A stretch of DNA of 64,000 bases from Deinococcus peraridilitoris DSM 19664 (GTDB lineage Bacteria > Deinococcota > Deinococci > Deinococcales > Deinococcaceae): NCBI RefSeq assembly GCF_000317835.1, contig NC_019793.1, positions 3,166,501 to 3,230,500 of the forward strand, given 5' to 3'. The translations under genes were made by a program, and so were the position numbers. This document shows, piece by piece, positions 1-9,204 of the stretch (the first letter of the stretch is position 1; each line of letters opens with the position of its first letter). The notes beneath the pieces were generated by a model, which saw nothing but the letters and a program-made list of their open reading frames with translations, was not told where the DNA came from and searched no databases.

Positions 1-213
1 GGTTCGCTCGGCCACGTGATTGGAGGCCGGACGCCAGTCCACGACCCGGATGAATCCGACGGGAAGTTCATGGCGCGCCAGGTAGGTTTCCAGCACTCCA
101 AAGCCCTGCATGGTCTTGTGGCAGGTCCCGGCCTTGAAGATGGCGGCCAAGGGGAACTGCGCAAGGAAAGTCTCGACTTCGTCCGGAGTGGTCAGGGGAA
201 CGAGTTGCGTCAT
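1..213 (-). CDS. Bacilliredoxin, BrxC/YtxJ family (partial, 3' end outside window)
   Basis: The first 71 residues of a thioredoxin-fold protein are visible; the rest lies beyond the left edge. The segment KAGTCHKT sits where YtxJ/BrxC proteins carry their single redox cysteine after the first beta strand. Known members remove bacillithiol from S-bacillithiolated proteins in the cytoplasm, and Deinococcus makes bacillithiol. The ATG is preceded by TAGACT and then exactly 6 nt, so the mRNA is probably leaderless and this start is well supported. A palindrome lies just upstream at about the -35 position. A different thioredoxin-like protein is possible, since only the N-terminal part can be read. 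Confidence 0.72.
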   Translation of the reverse strand, partial: MTQLVPLTTPDEVETFLAQFPLAAIFKAGTCHKTMQGFGVLETYLARHELPVGFIRVVDWRPASNHVAERT

Positions 214-232
214 GACATCAGTCTACCTCACG

Positions 233-247
233 CTTTGTAAAACAAAG
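233..247. promoter_or_regulatory. Palindrome upstream of the bacilliredoxin gene
   Basis: CTTTGT-AAA-ACAAAG is a perfect 6-bp inverted repeat with a 3-nt centre, placed around the -35 region of the bacilliredoxin promoter. It is a candidate repressor or activator site. The regulator is not identifiable here. Confidence 0.35.
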
Positions 248-475
248 TGAACCCATCATGTTCGGGCCCGTTGTGCACTTTTCTGGTGTCGAACTCGAAC
301 TTTTTGGCTCAGATGAAAAAGTAAAAAAATGAGGGTGCGCTAAGCACTGAACCGTTTTACCGCACGCTTGATGTATAATGTACGCAATACGTATTCAATC
401 CTGACTTTGCGAATTCTAAATAATCCGCATAGAGACGGCAATTATGGAAACGGTTCATCCCTGTATACTCACGTC

Positions 476-715
476 ATGACTTACGTTGCATATGAGGCTC
501 TTGAAGTTACCCCCGCCGTACTCGCGCACCCTGAATTGGCGCAGCGCTGGAAGTACGCGGCCCAGAACAACCTGATCAAAGCCGTCGGCCGTGGGCGCTA
601 CAGTGCAGTGCTAGACGAACGTCTGGCCACCGCGCTCCGTCACACCCTGCCTGAGGTGGTCATGTACTGTTACAACGACGGTGATGACACCATCTGTATC
701 GGTGCCCCTGCCTGA
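476..715 (+). CDS. Small conserved-looking protein of unknown function (79 aa)
   Basis: This short cytoplasmic protein has no signal peptide or membrane segment and no domain that I recognise. It contains a basic central stretch (KYAAQNNLIKAVGRGRYS) and ends in an acidic, aromatic segment (YNDGDD). The chosen ATG is preceded by TATACT and 6 nt, the same leaderless arrangement seen at many genes in this window. That favours this start over an in-frame ATG 108 nt upstream. The reading frame ends just before a strong bidirectional hairpin. Function cannot be assigned. Confidence 0.6.
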   Translation: MTYVAYEALEVTPAVLAHPELAQRWKYAAQNNLIKAVGRGRYSAVLDERLATALRHTLPEVVMYCYNDGDDTICIGAPA

Positions 716-765
716 ACCCTGAACTGCGCAAGCACGAACCGCGCCATCCGGTAACCATGCAGCAA

Positions 766-791
766 CGAAGGGCCCCATGTGGGGCCCTTCG
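766..791. terminator. Bidirectional hairpin between convergent genes
   Basis: CGAAGGGCCCC-ATGT-GGGGCCCTTCG forms a perfect 11-bp stem with a 4-nt loop between a rightward gene ending at 715 and leftward glgA ending at 829. There is no long U-run, only a weak T-rich stretch after it on the plus strand. Confidence 0.7.
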
Positions 792-828
792 CCGTTTGTC
801 CGCCTCTGCACGAACCTTTGCCCGGCAG

Positions 829-2169
829 TTACACGGACGAACGTGTCACCGAGGCGTACAGTGCCTGATATTGCCGGGCTGCACGGTCCCACGAGAAATC
901 AAGCTTCATGCCGCGCTCTATCCGGGTTCTCCAGAGGGCCGGATCGTCAAATTCCTTGCGGGCCAGTCGTGCCACGCGGGCCAGGGCGGTCGAACTGCAC
1001 TTCTGGAACAAAAAGCCGACGTCGCGTGGAACGCTGTCGTGCAGCCCTCCCGTGTCCCGCACAATCGGCACTGCCCCATAGCGAAGCGCGATCATCTGCG
1101 AAAGCCCACACGGCTCGAAGCGGCTGGGCATCACGAATGCGTCGGCGCCGGCATAGATGCGGTGGGCCAAAGGCTCGTTCATTCCGCGCAGGTAGCGCAC
1201 ACCCTTGCCGTCCCATTCCTGCAGACTTGCTTCCAGACGAGGATCGCCGCTGCCCAGTACCACGACGTCCCAATCCCGGGTCAATTCGGGTAAGGTGTCC
1301 ACCAGCAAGTCGATGCCCTTCTGCTCCACGAGGCGGGTCACGGTTGCCAGCACCGGTTTGCCACGTAGACCCAATTCGCTCCGCAGGGCCTTGACGTTGG
1401 CCGCTTTACCCTTCGCGGTCTTGAACGGCCTGATCTCAGGGTCGTTGCGTGGATCCCACCGTTCCAGATCGAGCCCATTCAGGATGCCGTGAAGCTGCCC
1501 CCGGACGTACCGTGCCCGCAGAATTCCATCGAGCCCTTCACCCAGGGCCGGCGTGGTGATTTCGCGCGCGTAAGTCGGGGAGACGGTGGTGATCGCATCG
1601 GCATAGACCAGACCGGCCTTCATCAAGTTGATGTCACCGTGAAATTCGATGCCCTGGGGTGAATAGGTTTCCTGCGGCAAACCCGTCCAGGCGAATGCGT
1701 CCCACCCTGACCAGCGGCCCTGGTACTGCAGGTTGTGAATGGTGAACAGGCTGGGCAGTTTCCGCTCGCGTGCGAAGTAGCAGAGCAGCCCCGCGCCCCA
1801 GTCGTGCGCGTGCAGCAGATCGAAGCTCAGGCCGTACGCATCGAGCGTGGGCAGGGCCGAGCGGCAAAAGCGGATAAATCGCCAGACATCATCGCTGGCG
1901 TACATGCCACTGCGGTCGAATTCGGGCAGGCCGAGAAACAAAAAACGTACCCCGGCCTGCACCACCTCGCCCAGGTGCACTTCGCCCTGCTCAAACACTG
2001 TGGTGGGTCGGGGCGAAATGTCACGGTACCACGGGCTGAGCACCGTGACCTCGGCACCGTGCTGTGAAAGAGAACGAGGAAGGGCGTCCAGGACGTCGGC
2101 CAGACCTCCCGTACGCGAAAACGGAAAGACTTCCGAAGCGACGTGTAAGACGCGAAGGGCGCTGCTCAT
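829..2169 (-). CDS. glgA: Glycogen synthase (GT5 family)
   Basis: The 446-aa protein matches bacterial GlgA in length and order: an N-terminal GT5 catalytic half starting LHVASEVFPF and containing the GGLADV glycine loop (residues 21-26), HAHDWGAG in the middle, and a C-terminal half with PSRFEPCGLSQMIA and RDTGGL. It transfers glucose from ADP-glucose to growing alpha-1,4-glucan in the cytoplasm. The lysine usually found two residues before the GG loop is an arginine (R19) here, a conservative change. The ATG follows TAGACT and 6 nt, indicating a leaderless mRNA. No other glycogen gene is adjacent. Confidence 0.93.
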   Translation of the reverse strand: MSSALRVLHVASEVFPFSRTGGLADVLDALPRSLSQHGAEVTVLSPWYRDISPRPTTVFEQGEVHLGEVVQAGVRFLFLGLPEFDRSGMYASDDVWRFIRFCRSALPTLDAYGLSFDLLHAHDWGAGLLCYFARERKLPSLFTIHNLQYQGRWSGWDAFAWTGLPQETYSPQGIEFHGDINLMKAGLVYADAITTVSPTYAREITTPALGEGLDGILRARYVRGQLHGILNGLDLERWDPRNDPEIRPFKTAKGKAANVKALRSELGLRGKPVLATVTRLVEQKGIDLLVDTLPELTRDWDVVVLGSGDPRLEASLQEWDGKGVRYLRGMNEPLAHRIYAGADAFVMPSRFEPCGLSQMIALRYGAVPIVRDTGGLHDSVPRDVGFLFQKCSSTALARVARLARKEFDDPALWRTRIERGMKLDFSWDRAARQYQALYASVTRSSV

Positions 2170-2262
2170 TCGCCAAGTCTACCCACACTGCGGGTCAGGC
2201 GACATTCACGATCAGACATCCTGGAAGTTTCGGCGCCAAAGTGCGCTGCTGATCGGGTTCGT

Positions 2263-2291
2263 TTGACAAGGCATCGGTGGATTGCTATAGT
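2263..2291 (+). promoter_or_regulatory. Sigma-70 type promoter of the tRNA pair
   Basis: TTGACA (2263-2268) and TATAGT (2286-2291) are separated by 17 bp and lie 20 bp before the first tRNA. This is the best consensus promoter in the window. Confidence 0.88.
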
Positions 2292-2311
2292 CCCTTTCGC
2301 TGCAAAGCCTC

Positions 2312-2387
2312 GGGCTCTTAGCTCAATGGTTAGAGCAGTCGGCTCATAACCGATTGGTTACAGGTTCAAGTCCTGTAGGGCCCACCA
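2312..2387 (+). tRNA. tRNA-Met (anticodon CAT)
   Basis: A full cloverleaf of 76 nt is present. The acceptor arm GGGCTCT pairs with AGGGCCC with one G-U pair. The anticodon stem GTCGG/CCGAT encloses CTCATAA with anticodon CAT, the T-loop is GGTTCAAGTCC, and CCA is encoded. The first acceptor pair is G-C, so this is an elongator-type (or Ile2-type, if CAT is modified) rather than an initiator tRNA. Confidence 0.93.
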
Positions 2388-2396
2388 GCACATTTC

Positions 2397-2471
<75 letters not shown>

Positions 2472-2505
2472 AAAAACCTCGGCTGAGCCGAGGTTTTTTA
2501 TTTTG
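2472..2505 (+). terminator. Intrinsic terminator of the tRNA operon
   Basis: AACCTCGGC-TGA-GCCGAGGTT is followed by a T-run, directly after the CCA of tRNA-Val. A-runs on the other side make it able to act in both directions. Confidence 0.93.
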
Positions 2506-2579
2506 TTAGAGCTGTGGGTACAACAGCGTGACAGACCACTGACAGACAAAACCTGAAGCTGCGCCCGACAGCGAGGGGA

Positions 2580-2783
2580 TCAGTTTTTCAGGCGCCCGAG
2601 CAGCGTGAGCGCTTCGGCACGGAGCGTTTCGAAGGTTGCGGCGGCGTAAGGGGCGCGGACGAAACGCTGGCGCAGGCCTTGTACGGAGGGCCAAAGATCG
2701 GCACGCTCCTGCGTCCGCACGTCCACGTACGCTTCAGCGATCGCGCGCAAGGCGAGCCGCCGCGCACTTTCCACTTCGTTCAT
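2580..2783 (-). CDS. Small alpha-helical protein of unknown function (67 aa)
   Basis: The protein is rich in Ala, Arg and Leu and looks entirely helical, with no membrane segment or cysteine. The ATG follows TACTAT and 6 nt, so the gene probably has its own leaderless promoter, and this supports it as real despite its size. It is separated from the tRNA terminator and has no obvious operon partner. No family is recognised. Confidence 0.55.
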   Translation of the reverse strand: MNEVESARRLALRAIAEAYVDVRTQERADLWPSVQGLRQRFVRAPYAAATFETLRAEALTLLGRLKN

Positions 2784-2918
2784 GCCTTCATAGTATTAGA
2801 GCTGTCTGAAGCGCTGCTGACGCTCACCGCGCGAACTTGTCAGCATGAGCTGCATGAAAACTTGCTCTCGATACGAGGACGCTGCCTGAGGGTCCGTGGC
2901 GCGTCAGAATAAAGCATC

Positions 2919-3971
2919 ATGTCCACGTTGCCCCTGATCGTCGTCGGCGCGTCGGCCGGAGGGCTCGAGCCACTCCAGGAGCTGCTCGCAAATCTACCAC
3001 CAAATTTTCCGGCGGCGGTGTTCGTGGTGCTGCACCTCGCACCGCATGCGCCCAGTCGCCTGGCCGAAATTCTCGATCGGGCCGGGCCGCTTCCCGCGCT
3101 GCACCCCACGGACGGGGAACACATCCGGGCGGGCCGGGTGTACGTCGCGCGGCCCGACCACCACCTGCTGATCGAGGGAGAGCAGGTGGGCATGAAGCGC
3201 GGCCCGAAGGAAAACCGCTTTCGTCCTTCGGTGGACGCGCTTTTTCGCTCGGCGGCGTACACGGGGGGCGTGGACGTGATCGGCGTGGTGCTGAGCGGCG
3301 TACTGGACGACGGCACCTCGGGCCTGTGGACCATCAAGCGCCTGGGTGGGCTGGCCCTTGTGCAAGACCCGGCCGAGGCGCAGTTCGGCGCGATGCCCGA
3401 AGCCGCCCTGCAGCACGTCGAAGTGGATGAAGTCGCGCCCGCGCGGGAACTCGCCGGGGTGCTTTCACACTTGCTGTGCACGCGCGCGGAAAGCAGCAGC
3501 GCCCGCGGGGCGGAGGTCGTCATGAACGAAGAGGAGCGCCAGCGCCTCGAAATGGAAGTACAGTTGGCGGAAGGAAAGCATGCGCGCTGGCTGGAACTGT
3601 TTTCCTTCGCCGAGCCTTCGAGTTACGCCTGCCCGGAATGCCACGGGGTGCTGCACCGCTTTCAGGAAGGCAGCCTGACGCGTTTTCGCTGTCATACCGG
3701 GCACGCCTACACCCTGAACGCTTTGCTCTCGGAAATGACGGGCGCCATCTCCGAGCAGCTCTTTCAGGCCCTGCGCGCCACCAACGAAAGCGTGCTGCTG
3801 CTGGGTCAGCTGGCCCGTCAGGCGCGCGAGCAGCACGACGCGCAGCGCGTGAGCTGGTTGCAAAGCAAGAGCCGTGAGATCGAGCGGATCTCGCGCGAGT
3901 TGCAGCTGATGCTGACGCAAAGCGAGCAGTTCAGCCTGGACGAACTGCCCTCCCCCGGTGCGCCCGGCTGA
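2919..3971 (+). CDS. Stand-alone CheB-type methylesterase with Cys/His-rich C-terminus
   Basis: Residues 1-190 form a CheB methylesterase domain with the catalytic triad visible: S12 in GASAGG, H39 in VVLHLAPH and D131 in SGVLDDGTSG. There is no N-terminal receiver domain. The C-terminal half (about 200-350) has CPECHG followed some 20 residues later by FRCHTGHAY, a likely metal-binding arrangement, then a helical, charged tail. CheB enzymes demethylate or deamidate glutamyl residues of receptors; here no chemoreceptor is nearby. A close paralogue with the same layout is at 9205-10263. Function in a non-chemotactic signalling pathway is inferred from context. Confidence 0.86.
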   Translation: MSTLPLIVVGASAGGLEPLQELLANLPPNFPAAVFVVLHLAPHAPSRLAEILDRAGPLPALHPTDGEHIRAGRVYVARPDHHLLIEGEQVGMKRGPKENRFRPSVDALFRSAAYTGGVDVIGVVLSGVLDDGTSGLWTIKRLGGLALVQDPAEAQFGAMPEAALQHVEVDEVAPARELAGVLSHLLCTRAESSSARGAEVVMNEEERQRLEMEVQLAEGKHARWLELFSFAEPSSYACPECHGVLHRFQEGSLTRFRCHTGHAYTLNALLSEMTGAISEQLFQALRATNESVLLLGQLARQAREQHDAQRVSWLQSKSREIERISRELQLMLTQSEQFSLDELPSPGAPG

Positions 3972-4203
3972 CCGCGGCCTTCATCCAGGCAACGTCCAGG
4001 GAACAGGTGCACTTCACACATCGGGATGGAGTAGGGTGAACTTACCCTTGCTGCGCGCGCGTGTGTCCGGGGCTGACCTTCAGCCGAAGGCACCCACGTG
4101 CTCGCGGAGCCGCGTAGGACCGTACCCTTCATGGGCCACACAACGCTGTACGGCGTTGATGGCTCCTGGGTCCTCGTAGAGTTCGGCCGCAGAAGGTGTG
4201 TTT

Positions 4204-4404
4204 ATGTCAGAAGGTCCTGAAGTTACTGTTACTGTGTGCGCTGAGCCGTTGTCCGGTCCGTCGGGGGCGGTTCTGAGCGAGTTGAGGCGTCGTGCGCGGG
4301 CGCTGGACAGCGCCATTCGGGAGTGCGCCGAGCGGGTCGCGTCGTCGCAGGCGCGCCTTGCGCGCTCACGGGCAACACTCGCGCTCTGCCGCACCCTGGA
4401 TTAA
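4204..4404 (+). CDS. Small charged helical protein within the CheB/CheR island (66 aa)
   Basis: The protein has a short beta-like N-terminus, then a long Arg/Ala-rich helix with heptad-like leucines (about residues 25-60), suggestive of a coiled coil. AGAAGG lies 7 nt before the ATG; a GTG two codons upstream is an alternative start. It sits between a CheB gene and the CheB-CheR fusion. An adaptor role in that pathway is only a guess. No family is recognised. Confidence 0.5.
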   Translation: MSEGPEVTVTVCAEPLSGPSGAVLSELRRRARALDSAIRECAERVASSQARLARSRATLALCRTLD

Positions 4405-4418
4405 AGCGGTGGTCAGAG

Positions 4419-4541
4419 GCATTGATCGGATTCTGATCAATGCTTCTGGCCGAGCGGAGCGAGTAAACCCGGCGCTGGAGCGTTTGGGAATGGAATCGAT
4501 GGAGTGCTTTCCGCCATCAATGGAACGAACCAACGCTCCAG
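4419..4541. repeat. Two successive inverted repeats in a 180-bp intergenic stretch
   Basis: GCATTGATC/GATCAATGC (4419-4427 and 4435-4443) is a 9-bp stem with a 7-nt loop. CTGGAGCGTT/AACGCTCCAG (4475-4484 and 4532-4541) encloses a region that can itself pair (ATGG/CCAT). The stretch could be a small repeat element or a structured RNA. No coding sequence is visible. Confidence 0.45.
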
Positions 4542-4569
4542 GGTGCGGTGTCGGGCAGGCGTGTGAACG

Positions 4570-4595
4570 GCGCTGAGCCCTGGTGGGCTCAGCGC
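4570..4595 (-). terminator. Hairpin overlapping the stop codon of the CheB-CheR gene
   Basis: GCGCTGAGCCC-TGGT-GGGCTCAGCGC is a perfect 11-bp stem that includes the stop codon of the leftward gene ending at 4589. There is no U-run, so termination would have to rely on the hairpin alone. Confidence 0.5.
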
Positions 4596-7543
4596 GGATC
4601 GCCCTGCTGAAGGTCGCTCGCCGTGACGTCCCAGGAGAGGTCTTCACCCTCCAGGGCGGCGCGGTGCAGCAACTCCGTCACGTCCTCAAGGCGCAGCAGG
4701 TACAGCGCGGCGTGGTCGTCCTCACTGAAGACGGGCGTGACCTCGGTTTTCATTTTGCGCGAACCGTGCTGCGGCAGGTTGAGGTTCAGCACGTAATTCA
4801 GCAGCGGCTCTTCGGTGGCGATGACGTGCCGCAGTTCCTGGTGCAGTTCGGGAGTGTCGAGCACAAAGTTGCCCAGGTCGTACAGGCGCTGCCCGGTGGC
4901 CTGCGCGGCGTCGGTGCCGAGCAGGGCGTAGAGGGCGTCGTTGCCGCTGACCAGCTTCAGGTCATGGTCGAAGACGGCCAGCGGATCGTTCAGGGCATTC
5001 AGGGAAGCCTGCGAGACCGCGAGCGACAGCTGCAGCTGCTGTTCGAGCCCCTTGATGGTGCCGACGTTCGTGAAGGTCACCACGACCCCGTCGATGAAGT
5101 TGTCCGAAGTGCGGTACGGGCTGATGCGCATCAGGTACCAGGCGTTGTCGTGCGTCTGTACCTGCGTCTCCAGCGGAACAAGGGTGGCGAGCACCCGCTG
5201 GACGTCCTGGATGAAGTGGTCGTCGCGCAGGTTGAGGCTGATGTCGGTGATGGGCCGCCCGACGTCCGCCGCGATCAGGTTGATGACGCTCGTGATGCCG
5301 GGCGTGAAGCGCTTGACGCGCAGGTCGTTGTCGAGAAACACCGTGGCGATGCCGGCGCTGTCGAGCAGGTTGCGCATGTCGTCGTTGGCCTGCGCGAGGT
5401 CGTGAATGACCCGTTCGTGCTCGGCGTTGATGGTGATCAGTTCCTCGTTGAGCGACTGCAGTTCTTCCTTGGAGGTGACGAGTTCCTCGTTGCTGCTCTG
5501 CAGTTCTTCGTTGGTGGTCTGCAGTTCCTCGTTGGTGCTCTTGAGTTCCTCCATCGACACGGCCATCTCTTCGATGTTGGCCTGCAGGGACTCTCTGGCA
5601 TGTCTGAGTTCCTGTTCGAGCGCGCGCGTGCGATCGGTGTTGGGGGCGGCGCCCGGAACGTCGGGCGGCGCGGCGTGCTCGTGAAACACGATCATCAACA
5701 GCGGCTCCACGGTGCTCAGCGGACGCACCATGAGGTCGAGTGTGAACGAAGCGCCGTCGGCGTTCAGGTACACTCCGGACAGCGTGACTTCGCGGCGTTC
5801 GGCAACGGCTTCGCGCAGCGCGGCGGGCAGTTCGTAGCGCAGACCGTCGCGCGCCATCTCCAGCACGTTCATGTTCGCCTTGCCGGGCTGCAGTTCGAGG
5901 TAACGGGCGGTGCGTCCGTTCACGAACAGGATGTCTCCGCGTTCGTTCACGACCACCGCGGGCGGCGCAAAATCGCTGAGCAGCACGTTCTGCGCCATCT
6001 GCGGCACGTCACCACGCGGGCTTGGCGCGGGCACGCTGGGTCTGCTGGGCACGCTGGCTGGGCGGCCCATCAGGTTCTGCCCGATGGGCAGCGCGCCGGG
6101 CGCGCCTTCTCCCCGGCGGTAGATGCGCCAGCGGGCGTTGAGGGTCGTGAAGCGCTGATGCTCACGGTCCGGTCCGGCGGTTTCACTGGCACCCAGGAAC
6201 ATCAGCCCGTGCGGCCGCAGCGCGTAGTGAAACAGCACCATCACCTGCTTTTGCAGCTCGCCGCTGAGGTAGATCAGCATGTTGCGGCACGTCAGCAGAT
6301 CCAGGCGCGTGAACGGCGGATCGCCGAAGGTGTTGTGCAGCGCGAAGATCACCGAGTCACGAATTTCGCCGCACACCACGTAGCCGCCGTCTTTGGCGCT
6401 GAAGTAGCGCGCGAGGCGCTCCGGGGTGAGGTTGTACTCGATGCTTTTCGGGTACCACGCGAAGCGGGCCTTCTCGATGACTTCCCGGTCGATGTCGGTG
6501 GCGAACACCTGCACCTTGAGGGTGTGGCGGCTGCCGAGCTCATCGATCAGTTCGTGCAGCAGCATCGCGATCGAGTAGGCTTCCTCGCCGGTGGAGCAGC
6601 CCGCCACCCACACCCGGAACTGATCGACTTCCTGCTTGTTCATCAGGATGTAGCCACGCAGGTGTTCCTTGAGTTCCTCGAAGGCTTCGGGGTCCCGAAA
6701 GAAGCTGGTGACGTTGATGGTGAGGTCGCGCAGCAGCTCCTCGACTTCCCCCGGATGGTCCTGCAGCAGGCGCAGGTAACGGGCGGCGTGCGTGATGCGG
6801 TGGCCTTTCATGCGGCGGTCGATGCGGCGCACCAGGGTGCTTTTCTTGTACTGCGTGAAGTCACGCCCGGTGCGCGAACGGACCAGCAGCAGAATTTTTT
6901 GCAGGGCGGGGTCGGCCTGGCCTTCGGCGAGGCTCAGTTCGCTGCCGCCCGCCGTGTGCGTCGCGAGGGCGTACAGCCGCTGCGCGAGCTCCTCGGGAGG
7001 CAGCACCAGATCTGCCAGACCGGTCGCGGCGGCAGCGCGCGGCATGGAGGCGTACTCGGCGCTGTCGGGATCCTGCACCAGCACCAGACCGGAGTGTTCC
7101 TTGATGGCGGTGACGCCGCGCGTGCCGTCGCTGCCCGCGCCCGAGAGCACCACCGCGGCGGCGCGTTCACCCTGGTCAGCCGCGAGGCTTTCGAAAAAGG
7201 CGTCGATGGGCATGCCCTGATCGCCGTCCGGGCCGAGCAGCAGCATGCCCTGCAGGATGCCGAGTGACCGTCCGGGCGGCACGACGTACACGTGATCGGG
7301 CTGGACCTGCAGGCCATCCTCGATTTCCACGACCGGCAGGGCGGTGCAGCGCGAGAGCAGTTCGGGCATCAGGCCCTTGTGGTGCCCGTCGAGGTGCGGC
7401 ACGATCACGAAAGCCAGGCCGCTGCCCGTCGGCAGGCTCAGAAAGAAGCGTTCGTAGCCGTCGAGCGCTCCGGCTGAACCGCCGATCCCCACGATAAAGG
7501 GAGCCGCGCCAGGAGGGGAGGGAATGGTGTTGTCATCGGGCAT
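4589..7543 (-). CDS. CheB-CheR-coiled-coil-PAS fusion protein
   Basis: This 984-aa protein joins a CheB methylesterase (about 15-195; S23 in GIGGSAG, H50 in VPHLD, Asp in LSGAGSDGT) to a CheR methyltransferase (about 210-480; [11 protein letters not shown]-binding [12 protein letters not shown]). A long coiled coil of repeated EELxxxNEEL heptads (about 640-715) follows, then PAS modules at the C-terminus. No histidine kinase domain follows, unlike many related fusions. CheR adds and CheB removes methyl groups on glutamates of sensory proteins. The ATG at 7543 is preceded by GAGGTC. It is divergent from the histidine kinase at 7743 across a shared 200-bp region, suggesting they form one pathway. 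Confidence 0.9.
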   Translation of the reverse strand: MPDDNTIPSPPGAAPFIVGIGGSAGALDGYERFFLSLPTGSGLAFVIVPHLDGHHKGLMPELLSRCTALPVVEIEDGLQVQPDHVYVVPPGRSLGILQGMLLLGPDGDQGMPIDAFFESLAADQGERAAAVVLSGAGSDGTRGVTAIKEHSGLVLVQDPDSAEYASMPRAAAATGLADLVLPPEELAQRLYALATHTAGGSELSLAEGQADPALQKILLLVRSRTGRDFTQYKKSTLVRRIDRRMKGHRITHAARYLRLLQDHPGEVEELLRDLTINVTSFFRDPEAFEELKEHLRGYILMNKQEVDQFRVWVAGCSTGEEAYSIAMLLHELIDELGSRHTLKVQVFATDIDREVIEKARFAWYPKSIEYNLTPERLARYFSAKDGGYVVCGEIRDSVIFALHNTFGDPPFTRLDLLTCRNMLIYLSGELQKQVMVLFHYALRPHGLMFLGASETAGPDREHQRFTTLNARWRIYRRGEGAPGALPIGQNLMGRPASVPSRPSVPAPSPRGDVPQMAQNVLLSDFAPPAVVVNERGDILFVNGRTARYLELQPGKANMNVLEMARDGLRYELPAALREAVAERREVTLSGVYLNADGASFTLDLMVRPLSTVEPLLMIVFHEHAAPPDVPGAAPNTDRTRALEQELRHARESLQANIEEMAVSMEELKSTNEELQTTNEELQSSNEELVTSKEELQSLNEELITINAEHERVIHDLAQANDDMRNLLDSAGIATVFLDNDLRVKRFTPGITSVINLIAADVGRPITDISLNLRDDHFIQDVQRVLATLVPLETQVQTHDNAWYLMRISPYRTSDNFIDGVVVTFTNVGTIKGLEQQLQLSLAVSQASLNALNDPLAVFDHDLKLVSGNDALYALLGTDAAQATGQRLYDLGNFVLDTPELHQELRHVIATEEPLLNYVLNLNLPQHGSRKMKTEVTPVFSEDDHAALYLLRLEDVTELLHRAALEGEDLSWDVTASDLQQGDPR

Positions 7544-7742
7544 GGCTTGACCTCGGCAGGAACGACCCGACGTGACGTACACCGAGCACCAGCTGTTCCC
7601 TTTCTGCGGTCATTCTAGCGCCCCCACCGGCGCTCATCCTGCCTTGAGGCACCCTTTCGGCAACGGGCTCGGCAGACCCGCCACGCGGAGAGCGGCGGTA
7701 TCGTATGGCAACCTACTGGATCACCGAAATGACTCTCTGCTT

Positions 7743-9068
7743 ATGAACCCACTTGACTTTCCCGACGATTCGACTGCCCAGCTGCGGCGGCGCGCCGAGC
7801 TGGAACTCGACGGTCAGCTTGACGGCTCGCTTCAGGAGAACCCGAACGATCCACAGGCCCTGGTCTGGCAGCTCAAGCGTTCGCAGCAGGAACTGCTGGT
7901 GCACCAGGTGGAGCTGCGCATGCAGATGGAGCAGTTGCAGCAGACCAACCTGGAGTTGCAGCAGGCGCGCGACGAGTACCTCGATCTGTATGATTTCGCT
8001 CCGGTCAGTTACCTCACGTTCGACCGCACCGGGCAGATTCTGCAGGCGAACCTCACCGCGGCCCGCCAGTTCGCCCTGAGCCGCGAATCGCTGCTGCGCC
8101 GTCGCCTCTCCTCGCTGTTGGAGCCGCAGGATGTCAGCACCTTCGCGCTGTTCCTGCGCCGGGTTTTCGAAACAGGCGAAAAACGCACCACCGAACTGCG
8201 CTTCGTCGGCGCGCATGGAATGATCTTTCACGCGCAGGTGGAATGCAGCGTCAGTCCGGGCGAAACGTGCCGCGCCGCCATCATCGACATCAGCGCGCAA
8301 CGCCGCGCGCAGGAAGAAGTGCTGCGCCTCAACACCCACCTCGAAGAGCGCGTGCAGGAACGCACCGCGCACATCCGCGAGCTGAGCGAGGAGCACGAAA
8401 CCTTCGTCTACGCCGTCGCGCACGATCTGCAAGTTCCCCTGCGGCACATTCGCAGTTTCACGAACATGTTCGTCAAGCACCAGAACAGCCCGGACGAGCA
8501 GGAAGCGCGGCACGCGCAGCACATCGTGAACTCGGTGGAGCGCATGGAGCAGCTGCTGAACGCCTTGCTGCTGTTCTTCCGCACCAGCCGCCAGCGGGTG
8601 CGTTTCGTCGCGGTCGACCTCAACCGTGTCATGTTCGAGGTGCGCAAGGACCTGCAGAGCGAACTGGAAGGCCGCGACGTGGCCCTTACCAGCGACCCGC
8701 TCCCCACCGTGACGGGCGACAGCACCACCTTGCAGCTGGTGTTCAGCAACCTGCTCGCCAACGCCCTCAAGTTCACCCGTACCCGCGAGGCCGCCCGGAT
8801 TCACGTGTGTGTGCGTGACACCGCGCGCGAACACGTGATCTGCGTGGAGGACAACGGCGTCGGCTTCAACATGCGCCAGAAAGAGCGCCTGTTCAGCATG
8901 TTTCAGCGGCTGCACAGCGAGCGTGACTTCGAGGGCACCGGCATGGGCCTCGCGCTCGTGCGGCGCATCGTGCTGCGTCACGGCGGGCGGGTGTGGGCCG
9001 AAGGCAAAGTCGGTCAGGGCGCGACGTTCTACTTCTCGCTGCCTAAAAGGCTGCCCGATCCCGAGTGA
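7743..9068 (+). CDS. PAS-domain sensor histidine kinase
   Basis: The 441-aa protein has an N-terminal glutamine-rich coiled coil (about 45-80), a PAS domain (about 80-195), a helical linker and a complete kinase core. The phosphoacceptor is H227 in AVAHDLQVPL, followed by the N box (SNLLANALKF), G1 (VEDNGVGF) and G2 (GTGMGLAL). There is no membrane segment, so it is cytoplasmic. The H-box sequence resembles that of phytochrome-type kinases. No response regulator is encoded nearby. No Shine-Dalgarno is obvious; the start follows from the frame and from the loss of sensible sequence upstream. Kinase function is firm; the signal and partner are unknown. Confidence 0.9.
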   Translation: MNPLDFPDDSTAQLRRRAELELDGQLDGSLQENPNDPQALVWQLKRSQQELLVHQVELRMQMEQLQQTNLELQQARDEYLDLYDFAPVSYLTFDRTGQILQANLTAARQFALSRESLLRRRLSSLLEPQDVSTFALFLRRVFETGEKRTTELRFVGAHGMIFHAQVECSVSPGETCRAAIIDISAQRRAQEEVLRLNTHLEERVQERTAHIRELSEEHETFVYAVAHDLQVPLRHIRSFTNMFVKHQNSPDEQEARHAQHIVNSVERMEQLLNALLLFFRTSRQRVRFVAVDLNRVMFEVRKDLQSELEGRDVALTSDPLPTVTGDSTTLQLVFSNLLANALKFTRTREAARIHVCVRDTAREHVICVEDNGVGFNMRQKERLFSMFQRLHSERDFEGTGMGLALVRRIVLRHGGRVWAEGKVGQGATFYFSLPKRLPDPE

Positions 9069-9204
9069 AATTTCTGTGGTACCCCAAAGCGATTCGCGTC
9101 GCTGAAGCAGGGCGCCCCCAAAACAGCACCCCCAAAAGGGATACCTAAAGATTCGCCCACCCTCCTCTCGCCTGACGGCAACGGAAAGCGGGCAGGCTTG
9201 AGGC

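Noticed and set aside
4583..7267. 894-codon plus-strand frame opposite the CheB-CheR gene
   Set aside because: It is the antisense shadow of a GC-rich gene; no domain or ribosome site, and the minus strand encodes clear CheB and CheR motifs.
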